Shown here piece after piece: positions 42,735-53,200 of a DNA stretch of 64,000 nt; position 1 is the stretch's first letter, and every line of letters begins with the position of its first letter. The position numbers were made by a program, and so were the translations under genes. This stretch comes from Sphingobacteriaceae bacterium. GTDB lineage: Bacteria > Bacteroidota > Bacteroidia > B-17B0 > Aurantibacillaceae. The notes under the pieces were generated by a model. It searched no databases. It worked only from the letters and a program-made list of their open reading frames with translations, and was not told the DNA's origin. Where the stretch lies: positions 1-64,000 of the forward strand of contig CANGGP010000008.1 of assembly GCA_947453445.1 (NCBI GenBank). Direction: 5' to 3'.

Positions 42735-42763
42735 TTTGCAGAACGAAAAATTATGTATATTTG
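42735..42763 (+). promoter_or_regulatory. Bacteroidota promoter for rpmE2
   Basis: TTTG at 42735-42738 and TATATTTG at 42756-42763 are 17 bases apart, a full match to the TTG / TAnnTTTG promoter. It ends 19 bases before the ATG at 42783. It also excludes the in-frame upstream starts, because it lies inside them. Confidence 0.72.
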
Positions 42764-42782
42764 CAGCCCTAATAAAATTAAT

Positions 42783-43034
42783 ATGAAAACAGGAACACAC
42801 CCAGAAAATTACAGACTTTGTGTTTTCAAAGATATGAGTAACGGTTATTCTTTCTTAACCCGTTCATGTGCTGAGACAAAAGAAACAGCTAAATGGGAAG
42901 ATGGTGAAGAATATCCTTTGGTAAAATTGGATATTTCGATGACTTCTCACCCTTTTTATACCGGTAAACAAGTATTGGTTGATACAGCAGGTCGCGTTGA
43001 TAAATTCCGCACCAGATACGCTAAAAAGAAATAA
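42783..43034 (+). CDS. rpmE2: 50S ribosomal protein L31, type B
   Basis: An 83-residue L31 of the longer type B group, recognised by [41 protein letters not shown] and [26 protein letters not shown]31 bridges the ribosomal subunits. Type B proteins lack the zinc C-x-x-C of type A; here two isolated cysteines remain but not the zinc pattern. I start at ATG 42783, supported by homology and by the promoter that ends just before it. It is followed by a strong terminator, so it is a single-gene transcript. Confidence 0.94.
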   Translation: MKTGTHPENYRLCVFKDMSNGYSFLTRSCAETKETAKWEDGEEYPLVKLDISMTSHPFYTGKQVLVDTAGRVDKFRTRYAKKK

Positions 43035-43056
43035 AATTTATGATTTAAATTTTAAG

Positions 43057-43089
43057 AACCCGATTAATCATTTAATCGGGTTTTTTTTT
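43057..43089 (+). terminator. Terminator after rpmE2
   Basis: CCCGATTAA (43059-43067) and TTAATCGGG (43072-43080) form a 9-bp perfect stem with a 4-base loop, then nine T residues. Confidence 0.9.
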
Positions 43090-43204
43090 GCCCGAATGGC
43101 TGTTATCAGGGTGTTAATTTTTGCGCTTATTACGTGCGTGTTCAAAATGTTTTTAGCAATCAACACGCAAATCACATACATGGGCAAAACCTACCATGCA
43201 ATGC

Positions 43205-43600
43205 CTAAAAGTCAATTTTTGAAAGGGCCATCATATTTTCGGCAGTGAGTGGCTTCTCAAAAAAACCGGTCACCAATTCATGTTTATTGGCACGCCGTAA
43301 ATCTTTGGGATCAATTGAAGAAGATAACATGTAAATTCTAAAATTTTGCGACAATGCATTCGCAAATGGCTTTAATTGGTCTAATAATTCCCAACCGCTT
43401 AACTCGGGCATACGAATATCTAATAACACAATACTTTTGCTGTTGTTATCATTTAATAAACGCATCACACATTCCAAACCTTTTAGAGGACTGTTACAAA
43501 TAAGTAATTGATGATTTGGTACACAAGCATTGATGATGTATTGATTAATTAAATTACTGATTGAATCATCATCAATCAAAATAATGTTGTTAACGTTCAT
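43205..43600 (-). CDS. Stand-alone response regulator (receiver domain only)
   Basis: A 131-residue CheY-like receiver: acidic pocket in IILIDDDSISNLINQ, phosphoryl Asp in SIVLLDIRMPELSGWE, Ser in YMLSSSIDP, and the conserved Lys in GFFEKPLTAENM. It has no output domain. Its start overlaps the end of the CheB-CheR-kinase gene by 11 bases, so the hybrid kinase is the likely phosphodonor. Single-domain receivers of this type (DDD-S-N) in Bacteroidota often act by protein contact. The target is unknown. Confidence 0.92.
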   Translation of the reverse strand: MNVNNIILIDDDSISNLINQYIINACVPNHQLLICNSPLKGLECVMRLLNDNNSKSIVLLDIRMPELSGWELLDQLKPFANALSQNFRIYMLSSSIDPKDLRRANKHELVTGFFEKPLTAENMMALSKIDF

Positions 43601-46448
43601 TATTTTTTAAATTAAAATGAATGGTAAAAACGGTGCCAACATTGATTTCACTTTCAACTTCAATGCTGCCGTTGAGTGTTTGCGTTTCGAGTTTTACCAA
43701 ATACAAACCCACCCCTGTTCCTTCGGCAAATTCGCCATGAAAACGATTGTATAAACCGAAAATTTTATCTTTATACAATCGCAAATTGATGCCAATGCCA
43801 TTGTCCTTAAAAATTAACTCTATCGCATCCTTCTTTCTTTTCGAAACAATGGAGATGACCGGTGCCAGATCTCGCTTCGCATATTTAATACTGTTTGAAA
43901 TCAGGTTCATGAAAATGCTGTTCAAGTAATTACTCACTGAAAATATTTCATCTACTTCCGAAAAATCGGCTTTGATGGTGACCTTTTGGGAGTCGATTTT
44001 AAACATCAGACTTTTTTTAACATCTTCTAAAACCTCCGAAAAATGCACCGGCTCGCGTGCCATTTCAACATTTTTAATGGAGAGAATTTGATTTAAATCC
44101 TTGATAACGCCATCCAAATTTTTGGCTGATTTTTGAATGGCTTCTACAAAAAATTTCGTTTGCTTTTCATCCAAAGGTTTTTCGAGCATGATGTTGCAAA
44201 CGCCCATTATTGTTGCGATAGGACTTCTTAAATTATGAGATACCATATATGAAAAATGTTGCAACTCTTTTTCCTTCAATGAAATATTATCGGCAATTAA
44301 ACTTTTTTGTTTGTTGACTACATTTAATTCTTCGTTGGTGCTTTCGAGTTCTTCATTGGTGCTTTGCAGCTCTTCGTTGGTAATTTGTAATTCTTCGTTG
44401 GTGCTTTGCAATTCTTCGTTCGTTACTTGAAGTTCTTCATAATTTGATTCTAACTCTTCAATGTAGTTTTGTAATTCTTTTTTTGTTGAAGCCAACTCCA
44501 ATTCAATTTTTTTATACTTAGCTTCCTTCGAAATAACTTGGTCTTTGTAGGATAAAACGTCAATTTCAGGGAGTTCTAGCTGCTCAAACAGAATCAGAAA
44601 ATAATTTTCTTTCAAACCTTTCCATACAAGCGGTTTAACATTGATCACCACAAAATAATCGAGGTTTAATAAACTAAAACGTTTTAATTTGGTTTTAAAA
44701 GGCTTGCCCGATTGCAAAACTTCTTTAAAGGCCTCCCGCGTGCTTGCTTGCAATTCGAGGTTCAGTAATTTGAATAAATTGTTATTCATGGTGCCTTCTG
44801 AAAGCGAAAGATATGGCCTTACATTGCCTTTTACTTCTTGAATATCGGCGTCTTCGTTCACAATCACATAAGCCGAATCAAGGGTATTGATAAGGGTTTC
44901 ACGCACCAAATCGTTCACGTTTGCTTTGTGTTGAATTTCATCACTCAGTGTTTTTTTTGCGCTGAAGGTGTTGGTGATTGCCGAGGAGCGCATGAACAAC
45001 GGTTTGCTATTGAGTTTTTTAGAAAAAAATTTGTTTTTAAAATCTGCAACAATAAAATAATCAGTGAGTTTTCCGATGCTTTCTGATTTTCCTAAAAACA
45101 AACGTGCATGTTCATTCATTGAATAATGCAAAACTGATAAAACTTGTTTTTGTAATGGAATTTGAAAATAGATGAGCAAATTTCTGCAACTGATTAAATC
45201 GATGTTTGAAAAAGGCGGATTGGTGGTGATGTCGTGTTTTGAAAAACTGATTAGCGCACGAATGTTTTTATGGATTGTGAATTCACCCTGGTTGTTACGC
45301 GAAAAATATTTTTGGATTTGGGTTTTCGAAAAAGGCTCTAGGGCAGCGGCTTTGTAAGAGCCCTTTCGTGCCAATTTTAAAGAATCCTCATCGATATCGG
45401 TGGCAAAAACACGAATGCTTCGTTTTGTTTTTATTTGTTTAAATACTTCGTAAATATTGATGGCGATGCTATAGGCTTCTTCTCCTGTGGAGCAACCAAT
45501 AATCCAAACCCTAAATTCATCTTTCCCTTTTTTCTTTTCGCAGACATTGCGTACTTGCTTATGCAATGCAACAAAAGCTTCAGGATCTCTGTTAAAGGCT
45601 GTGACAGCTATTAAAAAAGATTTGTATAAATTTTTAAGTTCATTTTTATCCTTTTGAATAAGTTGTAAATAATCACCTAAGCTTTGTACTTGCAATTCCG
45701 ACATGCGTTTGTCGATTCTTCTAAAGATAGTACTGGATTTATATTGAGAAAAATCAGTGCCATAATTTTTTAAAAGCTTTTGAAACAATTGAGCATAAAC
45801 GTCGTTGTTGTCAATTGTTTTAATGGGCTTACTTAATGACGGCTTTTTGGAGACTTGGCGCATGATTTGGAGGATTTTATTTCCCATCATTTTGGGAAGC
45901 AAAACAGCATCGACGCATTTTTTTTCGATGGTTGCCATTGGCATGCTTTTGTATTTAGCATTTGTGGGTTCTTGCACCAATACAGCACCTCCGGCTTTCT
46001 TGATCGCCATACAGCCTTGTGCACCATCGTTTCCATTTCCCGATAAAATAATGCCAATTCGATGGCTGTTTTTTATTTTAGCCACTGATTCGAATAATGA
46101 ATCAATGTTCGGCTTGGAAGCTTTAGGTTCGGCCGGGGCTTGCATTAAAAAAAGACCTTTTTGAATGAACACATCTTTTTTTGGTGGACATAAATAAACA
46201 ATACCCGGTTTTATCGCTTCTCTATTTTTTGCTTCTGCAATCATCATTCCTGTTTCTTTGCTCAAAATTTGCTTCAACATTACTGTAGAAGCGTTACCGG
46301 AATGTTGCGCCAAAATGATGCTTGCCTGCGATAATTGTTTGGGCAAATTGATCAAAAAATCCTTAATCGGATCTAATCCACCTGCTGAAGCCCCAATAGC
46401 AATAATTATTTTTTGCTTGGTTGATTTGGCTGTTTGTGTTTTGGTCAT
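43590..46448 (-). CDS. CheB-CheR-histidine kinase hybrid protein
   Basis: The 952-residue protein fuses four parts. A CheB methylesterase domain (about 10-190) has IAIGASAGGLDP, ILAQHSGN and LSGNGNDGAQG. A CheR methyltransferase (about 215-475) has RVWIIGCSTGEEAYSIAI and FSNIDLISCRNLLIYF. A PAS-like linker (about 510-635) leads into a signalling coiled coil of repeated T-N-E-E-L-Q heptads (about 640-715). A histidine kinase ends it: HisKA FSYMVSHNLRSPIATI, N box LNSIFMNLISNSIKYA, G boxes DNGIGIN and GTGVGLYLVK. No receiver precedes CheB. The family is known in several phyla. Here no chemoreceptor genes are nearby. It overlaps the receiver gene downstream. Confidence 0.92.
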   Translation of the reverse strand: MTKTQTAKSTKQKIIIAIGASAGGLDPIKDFLINLPKQLSQASIILAQHSGNASTVMLKQILSKETGMMIAEAKNREAIKPGIVYLCPPKKDVFIQKGLFLMQAPAEPKASKPNIDSLFESVAKIKNSHRIGIILSGNGNDGAQGCMAIKKAGGAVLVQEPTNAKYKSMPMATIEKKCVDAVLLPKMMGNKILQIMRQVSKKPSLSKPIKTIDNNDVYAQLFQKLLKNYGTDFSQYKSSTIFRRIDKRMSELQVQSLGDYLQLIQKDKNELKNLYKSFLIAVTAFNRDPEAFVALHKQVRNVCEKKKGKDEFRVWIIGCSTGEEAYSIAINIYEVFKQIKTKRSIRVFATDIDEDSLKLARKGSYKAAALEPFSKTQIQKYFSRNNQGEFTIHKNIRALISFSKHDITTNPPFSNIDLISCRNLLIYFQIPLQKQVLSVLHYSMNEHARLFLGKSESIGKLTDYFIVADFKNKFFSKKLNSKPLFMRSSAITNTFSAKKTLSDEIQHKANVNDLVRETLINTLDSAYVIVNEDADIQEVKGNVRPYLSLSEGTMNNNLFKLLNLELQASTREAFKEVLQSGKPFKTKLKRFSLLNLDYFVVINVKPLVWKGLKENYFLILFEQLELPEIDVLSYKDQVISKEAKYKKIELELASTKKELQNYIEELESNYEELQVTNEELQSTNEELQITNEELQSTNEELESTNEELNVVNKQKSLIADNISLKEKELQHFSYMVSHNLRSPIATIMGVCNIMLEKPLDEKQTKFFVEAIQKSAKNLDGVIKDLNQILSIKNVEMAREPVHFSEVLEDVKKSLMFKIDSQKVTIKADFSEVDEIFSVSNYLNSIFMNLISNSIKYAKRDLAPVISIVSKRKKDAIELIFKDNGIGINLRLYKDKIFGLYNRFHGEFAEGTGVGLYLVKLETQTLNGSIEVESEINVGTVFTIHFNLKNNER
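44326..44440 (-). repeat. Tandem 21-bp repeats encoding coiled-coil heptads
   Basis: About six imperfect 21-base units, each containing a TTCTTCGTTGGT-like core on the plus strand, encode repeated T-N-E-E-L-Q heptads in the hybrid kinase. The unit is a multiple of three, so changes in copy number keep the frame. Confidence 0.75.
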
Positions 46449-46641
46449 ACTTGCATATTTTGTGTTGTTTTTGCTAAGACGCGTTTAAGCAAGAATGTTT
46501 ATGCAAGATCAGCTAAACGAACGCAATGTATACATTAATAAAATAGTAAGTGTTACAAAAAAAAAAGCAAAAAATTACAGATTGATTTATTGGAAAAACG
46601 GAAGTTAATCAAGTCTTGGTATGTTTTCAGATGGGTAAGGT
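46449..46641. other. 193-base gap with no recognised feature
   Basis: Between the hybrid kinase and mnmE. It is AT-rich with an A-run near 46558-46568. I see no tRNA fold, terminator or open frame. Confidence 0.6.
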
Positions 46642-48036
46642 CTATTTCCCGATACAAAATTTACTGAAAATATTTGCCAGCAAATCGTTGCTACTTACTT
46701 CACCGGTAATTTGCCCTAATTCTTGAATGGCTTCGCGAATAGACTGGGCCAATAATTCGCCACTTAAATTCAAGTCGATACCATTTCGCACTTGGTTTAA
46801 ATTTTCGAAGGCCAATTTGAGGGCGTGGGCGTGCCGAGCGTTTGTTACAACAGTATCGGCCATTTCCAATTGATTAAATTCAAAAAGTTGAAACAATTTA
46901 TCTTTCAGGTTTTCGATGTGTAATTGGTTTTTGGCCGAAATAAAAACAATGTCGTTTTCGGCCACTTTTTGATACGCGATTTTTTCGGAATTTAAGCGGT
47001 CGATTTTATTCGCAACTACAATTAATTTGGCATGTTGGGTATGTTCATGCAACTGATTTAATTCGTTTGACAATTCATCGATGCTGAGCTGGTTTACATC
47101 GTATAAATAAATTACAGCGGCCGCTTTTTTTATCGATTCGAAGGAGCGGTTGATACCAATTTGTTCGATTTGATCGTTTGTGTTTCTTAAACCGGCAGTA
47201 TCAATAAATCGAAATAAAAGCCCATTAATATTTAACTCATCTTCGATGGTATCGCGGGTAGTACCCGGAATTTCGCTAACGATGGCCCTCTCCTCTTCCA
47301 AAAGTGCATTTAGCAAAGTTGATTTCCCTGAATTGGGTTTACCAATAATGACAACAGGCACGCCATTTTTAATCACGTTTCCAACATCAAAACTTTTGAG
47401 CAGCTTTTGAATAAGCAATATCAGTTTATCGAGTAATTCAATTAATTGGCTGCGGTTGGCAAATTCAACATCTTCTTCGGCAAAGTCGAGTTCAAGTTCA
47501 ATGAGGGAAGCAAAATTGATAAGTTCGTCGCGAAGCAATTTAATTTTTAGGCCGTAACCACCGCGCATTTGTTGCATGGCCATGCGGTGTGAGGCTTCTG
47601 AGTCGCTGGCAATTAAATCTGAAACGGCTTCTGCTTGGCTTAAATCGAATTTTTGGTTTAAAAAAGCACGCAATGTAAATTCACCGGCTTGTGCCATTCG
47701 GGCCCCGGCGCCAAGAAAAATTTGCAGTAACTTTTGCTGAATGTACATTGAGCCATGGCAGGAAATTTCGATGCAATCTTCGCCTGTGTATGATTTAGGC
47801 GCCACAAAAACATTGATTAGAACCTCATCGATTACCGTGTTGTGTTCGCAAATTAAGGCAAACACATGTTTGCCTGCATGGCTTGCACTGAGTTGGATGG
47901 GTTTTAATTTTTTACTGAAAATAAACGGTGAAACAATTTGAAAAGCCTTGTTACCGCTCAGTCGCATAAGGGCTATAGCGCCTGCGCCTTTTGCTGTAGA
48001 CAAAGCAATGATGGTATCTTTAAAATTATAATTCAT
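46642..48036 (-). CDS. mnmE: tRNA modification GTPase MnmE
   Basis: MnmE works with MnmG to make the carboxymethylaminomethyl group on U34 of certain tRNAs. The 464-residue protein has the N-terminal folate-binding domain (DTIIALSTAKGAGAIALMRLSG) and a central helical part. The inserted G domain has IIGKPNSGKSTLLNALL (G1), VSEIPGTTRDTIEDEL, RFIDTAGLRNT (G3) and VVANKIDRL (G4). The C-terminal FCIGK carries the essential cysteine. Length and all motifs are normal. It stands alone. Confidence 0.97.
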   Translation of the reverse strand: MNYNFKDTIIALSTAKGAGAIALMRLSGNKAFQIVSPFIFSKKLKPIQLSASHAGKHVFALICEHNTVIDEVLINVFVAPKSYTGEDCIEISCHGSMYIQQKLLQIFLGAGARMAQAGEFTLRAFLNQKFDLSQAEAVSDLIASDSEASHRMAMQQMRGGYGLKIKLLRDELINFASLIELELDFAEEDVEFANRSQLIELLDKLILLIQKLLKSFDVGNVIKNGVPVVIIGKPNSGKSTLLNALLEEERAIVSEIPGTTRDTIEDELNINGLLFRFIDTAGLRNTNDQIEQIGINRSFESIKKAAAVIYLYDVNQLSIDELSNELNQLHEHTQHAKLIVVANKIDRLNSEKIAYQKVAENDIVFISAKNQLHIENLKDKLFQLFEFNQLEMADTVVTNARHAHALKLAFENLNQVRNGIDLNLSGELLAQSIREAIQELGQITGEVSSNDLLANIFSKFCIGK

Positions 48037-48289
48037 TGTGTTTGCTTTTCATGCTTTGACTTGAGCGAATCGTAGCCGGTACAAAAATGGGTAATTAATT
48101 TTATATTTTACAGGTTATAATGGTTTTAAAAGCCGATGTACAGAATCAAAACTAGGATTTGGGGAATGCATTCAGTTTAGCTGTTTATGAGTTATCTAGC
48201 GTGTGTAAGTGCCATCAAAATATTTTCGGTATATCATAAATTTTTGTTTCTTTGCAATTAATTAGTCTAAAAGTATATCTAAAAATTCG

Positions 48290-49198
48290 ATGAGAGTTCA
48301 TTATAGAAATTTTATTATAACGCTTCCCATTTTATCTTTTCTTTTTATTTTCCTCTCTTGCGGCGGTAAAAGCGAGAGTCAGGATGATTTACAGGATGAG
48401 AGAGACACCATTAAAACCACTGTATTGAATGTTGGCGGAGAGCTCTTTAGTATACCATCTCCTGCCCAAACGGCCATTTTAGTCCAAAAAAGCGGCATTA
48501 CGTACGACAAATCGGTGATGAGTATTGCTGGTAAAGTGAACACCTTTAACACCGACTTTATGCGTGCCATCAATTTGGGGATTTACGGTGCCGATTTAGG
48601 ATATGTATCCTTGTACAATCAAACCCAAGATGCCATTGCCTATTTGGCTGCAGTAAAACAACTGAGTGATAAGTTAGGCTTATCAACGGCCTTCGACAGG
48701 GTAACAATGAGCCGTTTACAAAACAATTTAACCAACCGCGACAGCATGATGGTTTTGGTAAGTTTGGCTTATCAAGCTAGTGATACCTATTTAAAAAACA
48801 ATCAACGCAATGACATCAGCAGTTTAATTTTGGCCGGTGGTTGGATTGAAGGCATGCACTTTTCGGTGGTTGCCAATAAAAGCAACGGCAATCAACAATT
48901 GCGATATCGCATTGCCGAGCAAAAGCAAGCTTTATCAAGTATTTTGAAGGTACTTTCGCAAAACAATTCATACGAAGCCAAAGAATTGAGCAGTCATTTA
49001 AGAGAGCTCCACAAAATTTATGAAGGTGTAATTTTTAAATACACTTATGAAGAGCCGGTGACAGACAGTTTAAAGAAAATCACATACATTAACAGCACCA
49101 CTGAAATATCATTATCTGAAGAACAATTGGTTAAAATAACCGATAAAATTGAAGAAATCAGAAACAAACTTGCGAATACAACAAAAACGAATCCATGA
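48290..49198 (+). CDS. Lipoprotein of unknown function, first gene of a four-gene operon
   Basis: The 302-residue product has a lipoprotein signal (ITLPILSFLFIFLSCGGKSE, Cys near residue 24). After an acidic stretch it has an alpha-helical body: GIYGADLGYVSLYNQ, QDAIAYLAAVKQLSDKLG, LAYQASDTYLKNNQRND, and a tail rich in S/L/E with IEEIRNKLAN. I do not recognise a named family with certainty. Its stop overlaps the start of the next secreted-protein gene, linking it to the two secreted proteins and the ABC transporter downstream. It is likely a periplasmic or outer-membrane lipid-anchored partner. Confidence 0.72.
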   Translation: MRVHYRNFIITLPILSFLFIFLSCGGKSESQDDLQDERDTIKTTVLNVGGELFSIPSPAQTAILVQKSGITYDKSVMSIAGKVNTFNTDFMRAINLGIYGADLGYVSLYNQTQDAIAYLAAVKQLSDKLGLSTAFDRVTMSRLQNNLTNRDSMMVLVSLAYQASDTYLKNNQRNDISSLILAGGWIEGMHFSVVANKSNGNQQLRYRIAEQKQALSSILKVLSQNNSYEAKELSSHLRELHKIYEGVIFKYTYEEPVTDSLKKITYINSTTEISLSEEQLVKITDKIEEIRNKLANTTKTNP

Positions 49199-49623
49199 AG
49201 AAGTTAATTATTGCGCTCCTTTTAGTATTTCTTAATTCATTTAACGCCAAATTGGCTGCGCAGTGCGACACCATTGCCAGTATTTGCACCAAGCACATCA
49301 TTTCATCATTTGTATCAGATGGTCAACAATACCGTTCATTGTTGCTTAATTCGGAAGAATATGCCGAATTTAAAACCACTTTTTTTGGGGAGACCACTTA
49401 CCGAATTGCTGCCTGTAGCGGAAAGACTGATGGTAATTTGATTTTTACCATTTATGACCAAGAACGTCATGTGTTATTTTCGAACAAAAATCAAAAAAAT
49501 GCCCCTTATTGGGATTTTAAGGTAAAATCTACCTTAGAAACCACCATTGAGGCCCGTTTGGATTCGAATAAAAATGCCGGTTCCGGCTGTGCTGTTATCC
49601 TGATCGGTTTTAAACAAAAATAA
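49195..49623 (+). CDS. Secreted beta-rich protein of unknown function
   Basis: A 142-residue protein with a signal peptide (MKKLIIALLLVFLNSFNAKLAAQ). The mature part has five cysteines and alternating strands: EFKTTFFGETTYRIAACSG, GNLIFTIYDQERHVLFSN and a C-terminal SGCAVILIGFKQ. The pattern is reminiscent of small beta-sandwich domains such as the pre-peptidase C-terminal type, but this is only a resemblance. Its ATG overlaps the upstream stop by four bases (ATGA), so it is translated with the lipoprotein. Confidence 0.7.
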   Translation: MKKLIIALLLVFLNSFNAKLAAQCDTIASICTKHIISSFVSDGQQYRSLLLNSEEYAEFKTTFFGETTYRIAACSGKTDGNLIFTIYDQERHVLFSNKNQKNAPYWDFKVKSTLETTIEARLDSNKNAGSGCAVILIGFKQK

Positions 49624-49711
49624 TCCCAATCTTAATAAAATTTTATAAGCTTAAAGCCTGAGTTTAAGCTTTTTCGTACATTGTGCAATTAAAAATATTG
49701 TTTCCTGTTGA

Positions 49712-50200
49712 ATGAAAACTACTTTTTATTTCTTATTAATTTTTTTAATTGGATTAAAAACGTTTGGTCAAACTGATTGTGATTCAAAATTTATGGCAGA
49801 CACCATGTCTACTTTTATTAAGAATACAGTTATTGAAGGGAACTATATTGAAACAACGTTAAAAAAAGGAACTGTTGTGCGTTTTTTTAAAACCAACAAC
49901 GACAAATACTACTTAAGGTTCATGGTGACTGAGAATTTTTATTTTGACAAAACCGACGTATTGGAAATTGTATCCGGGCACAAGAGTTATTATGCCAATG
50001 ATATGCGTCAGTATAAAGTAAATAAAACAAGTGGTTTATTCATTTTAGAAATTCCCAAAAATTACATTTCGCAATTAAAGGACCACGGCATAACGGCCCT
50101 TGTTTTTGCGCATGCTGAAACACATTTCACTAAATCGGATGCGAAATTGGTGAGAGAAATATGTACCTGTTTTTACAATTCAATTCAAAATAAAAAATAA
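49712..50200 (+). CDS. Secreted protein of unknown function
   Basis: A 162-residue protein with a signal peptide (MKTTFYFLLIFLIGLKTFGQ). The mature part begins TDCDSKFMADTMSTFIKN and later has KKGTVVRFFKTNNDKYYLRF and LVREICTCFYNS. It is not clearly related to its secreted neighbour. It lies 88 bases after that gene and shares one base with the ABC transporter gene, whose ATG overlaps its stop (TAATG). The spacing suggests it is a partner of the transporter, for example a periplasmic or surface accessory; that is inference. Confidence 0.7.
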   Translation: MKTTFYFLLIFLIGLKTFGQTDCDSKFMADTMSTFIKNTVIEGNYIETTLKKGTVVRFFKTNNDKYYLRFMVTENFYFDKTDVLEIVSGHKSYYANDMRQYKVNKTSGLFILEIPKNYISQLKDHGITALVFAHAETHFTKSDAKLVREICTCFYNSIQNKK

Positions 50201-53200
50201 TGAGTGAAAGGATTTTAAGAGCGCTGATGCAAATGTTTGCAATTATTGCAAAAGTTGACGGCGTAAACAACACCGGTCGATTAATTGTACAATCATTTTT
50301 AAAGCAGCAGCTCAATTTAGAACAAGTTGACATTTATTTAAAGGTGTTTGATGAATTTTTGGAATCGCATCAAAATGCAAGCAAGAGAAAAGAAGGCGTT
50401 GCGAAAAGAACATCGGTTAACTCTGTAAAGGTGTTAAAAATTTGCACGCAGATTAATCAAGAGTTAGAGCAACCACAAAAAGTGATTGTATTGATTCGTT
50501 TGTTAGAATACATTTACTCTAGTGAAGAAATTACCAATCAAGAATTTGAATTTGTAAACACGGTAGCAGAAACCTTTAATATTCCGAATGACGAATATCA
50601 AAAAGTAAAATCATTTGTTGCCGATGATGTTAGTGTTATCCCTGATGATTCAGACATTCTGGTGATTAACCATTTGGAGTACGGTTACCAAAACAACACC
50701 CGACATATTTTTTGTGAACCAATGTCGGTAGATGTTCGCATTTTGCAAATTGAAAGTGTGTCGATGTACATTTTACGTATTTATGGTAAAATGGAATTGC
50801 AATTAAACGGTCAAGGCATTTCGCGTGAGCGCATTCACATTTTCACACCGGGTTCATCCATTCGTTCGAGCAAGATTAAGCCAATTTATTACAGCGATAT
50901 TATTAGTCGTTTTTTAAGCGATGAATCGAAAGCACGAATCACCTTCGAAGTAAAAGATTTAGAATATAAATTTAGAGGCGGTAAGATTGGTTTAAGAGAC
51001 ATCAATATAAATGAAGACAGCGGTAAGTTGATTGGTATTATGGGCGGATCAGGGGCCGGTAAATCAACATTACTGAATGTATTGAATGGTAATGAAGTGC
51101 CAAGTGCAGGCTCGGTAAGCATTAACGGAAAAAACATTCATACCCAAAGGGCACAAATTGAAGGTGTAATTGGGCATGTGAGTCAGGATGATTTATTGAT
51201 TGAAGAGCTCACTGTTTTTGAGAATTTATTTTACAACGCAAAACTTTGCTTCGGCAATTTAAGTGATGATGTAATTGCTAAGAATTGCAATGAACTTTTA
51301 GCCGATTTAGGCTTAAGTGAAACCCGACATTTAAAGGTAGGCTCGCCGCTTGATAAAACCATTTCAGGGGGACAAAGAAAGCGCTTAAATATTTCATTGG
51401 AGTTAATACGCGAACCAAGTGTATTGTTTGTTGATGAGCCTACATCAGGTTTATCGTCGCGTGACTCTGAGAATATTATGGATCTTTTAAAGGAATTGGC
51501 ATTAAAAGGGAAATTGATTTTTGTGGTGATCCATCAACCGTCGTCAGACATTTACAAGATGTTTGATAAATTGATGATTTTGGATGTGGGCGGGTATCCT
51601 ATTTATTATGGTAATCCGGTTGATGCCGTTAGTTATTTTAAACGTTTGGTGAACCATGTGAATGCGGATGAATCGGAATGTCACCATTGCGGTAATGTTA
51701 ATCCTGAACAAATTTTCAACATCATTGAAAGCAAGGTATTGGATGAATACGGTAACTTAACTTACAATCGAAAGGTGAGTCCTATTACTTGGAACCAACA
51801 CTATAAAGAATTAATTGAAACAGGTATACATTCAGAAAAGAAGCACACGGAGATTCCGGAATCTATTTTTAAAATTCCAAACATCTTTAAGCAGTTTGTT
51901 GTATTTATTACACGCGACATCAAGAGTAAATTAACCAACACACAGTACTTGTTGATTAATTTTATTGAAGCCCCCCTACTCGCTTTTATATTGGCGTATT
52001 TGGTGAAATACTTCAACATAGATGATGAAAATTCTAAGGGTTATATATTCAGAGACAATGAAAATATTCCGGCTTATATGTTTATGTCGGTGGTTGTTGC
52101 TTTGTTTATTGGTTTAACAGTAAGTGCCGAAGAAATTATTCGTGATCGAAAAATTCGTAAACGCGAATCGTTTTTAAATTTAAGCAAAGGCAGTTATTTG
52201 TGGAGCAAGATTATGATCATGTTTGTTTTATCGGCAATACAAACGCTCACCTTTGTTTTGGTTGGTAATTCAATATTAGGCATCAAAGGTATGTATACCG
52301 ATTATTGGTTGGTATTGTTTACGGCATCTTGTTTTGCTAACATGTTGGGATTAAATATTTCATCTGCCTTTAACAGTGCTGTAACGATTTACATTTTAAT
52401 TCCTTTCTTAATCATTCCTCAATTATTATTAGCCGGTGTGGTTGTAAAATTTGACAAGCTTAATCCTAGTTTAGCTTCGCAAGGAAGCGTGCCTTTATCG
52501 GGTGAGGTGATGGCCAGTCGTTGGGCTTTTGAAGCCTTGGCGGTGAATCAATACAAAGAGAACAAGTTTGAGAAAATGTTTTATAAGGAAGATAAGATAA
52601 CAAGTATCGCTTCTTACAAAAAAGATTTTTGGATTCAAAAAATCACCAATAAAATCAGTAAGATTAATAACGAAGTTTCTGCAGGTAAAAAGCTGTCTGA
52701 GATTTCGCATGATATTGATTTATTGCATTACGAACTTGAAAAAGAAGGCAATTACAGCAAAAAAGTTTGTCCTGTTTTAAATGATGTTTCAGTAAGCAAT
52801 TACAATGAAACCGTAGGTAAAAGTATTCAAGAATATTTGGTTAAAACTTTGAAGCCATTTTATATTGCCAAGGATAACGCTGCAAGAAAGCGCATTGATG
52901 ACACCAAGGTGAAATTAATCGAGGAACTGAGTAATGATGGCTTGGTGAAAATGGAAGATGATTACACCAATGAAAGTTTGACGCAATTGGTGAAAAATGC
53001 CAACGATATAAGCGGCGAACGTTGTTTAGAAAAAGACGGGCGTTTTATCCAACAAACTGATCCAATTTATCTTGATCCGAAGGATTCAAAATTTGGTAGG
53101 GCTCAGTTTTTTGCACCAACCAAACAATTTTTAGGTCGTCGTTATGGTACTTTTGGTTTCAACATTTGTGTGATTTGGATCATGAGTATTACATTGATTA

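Noticed and set aside
42672-42782. N-terminal extension of L31
   Set aside because: The added 37 residues do not match L31, and a full Bacteroidota promoter lies inside them.
44326-44440. CRISPR-like array
   Set aside because: The repeats are contiguous 21-base coding heptads with no spacers.
45805-46164. 119-codon plus-strand frame antisense to the CheB domain
   Set aside because: The CheB motifs on the minus strand are clear; the opposite frame shows no motif or start signal.
46449-48289. tRNA or small RNA genes in the gaps around mnmE
   Set aside because: No cloverleaf or known RNA signature could be found in 46449-46641 or 48037-48289.
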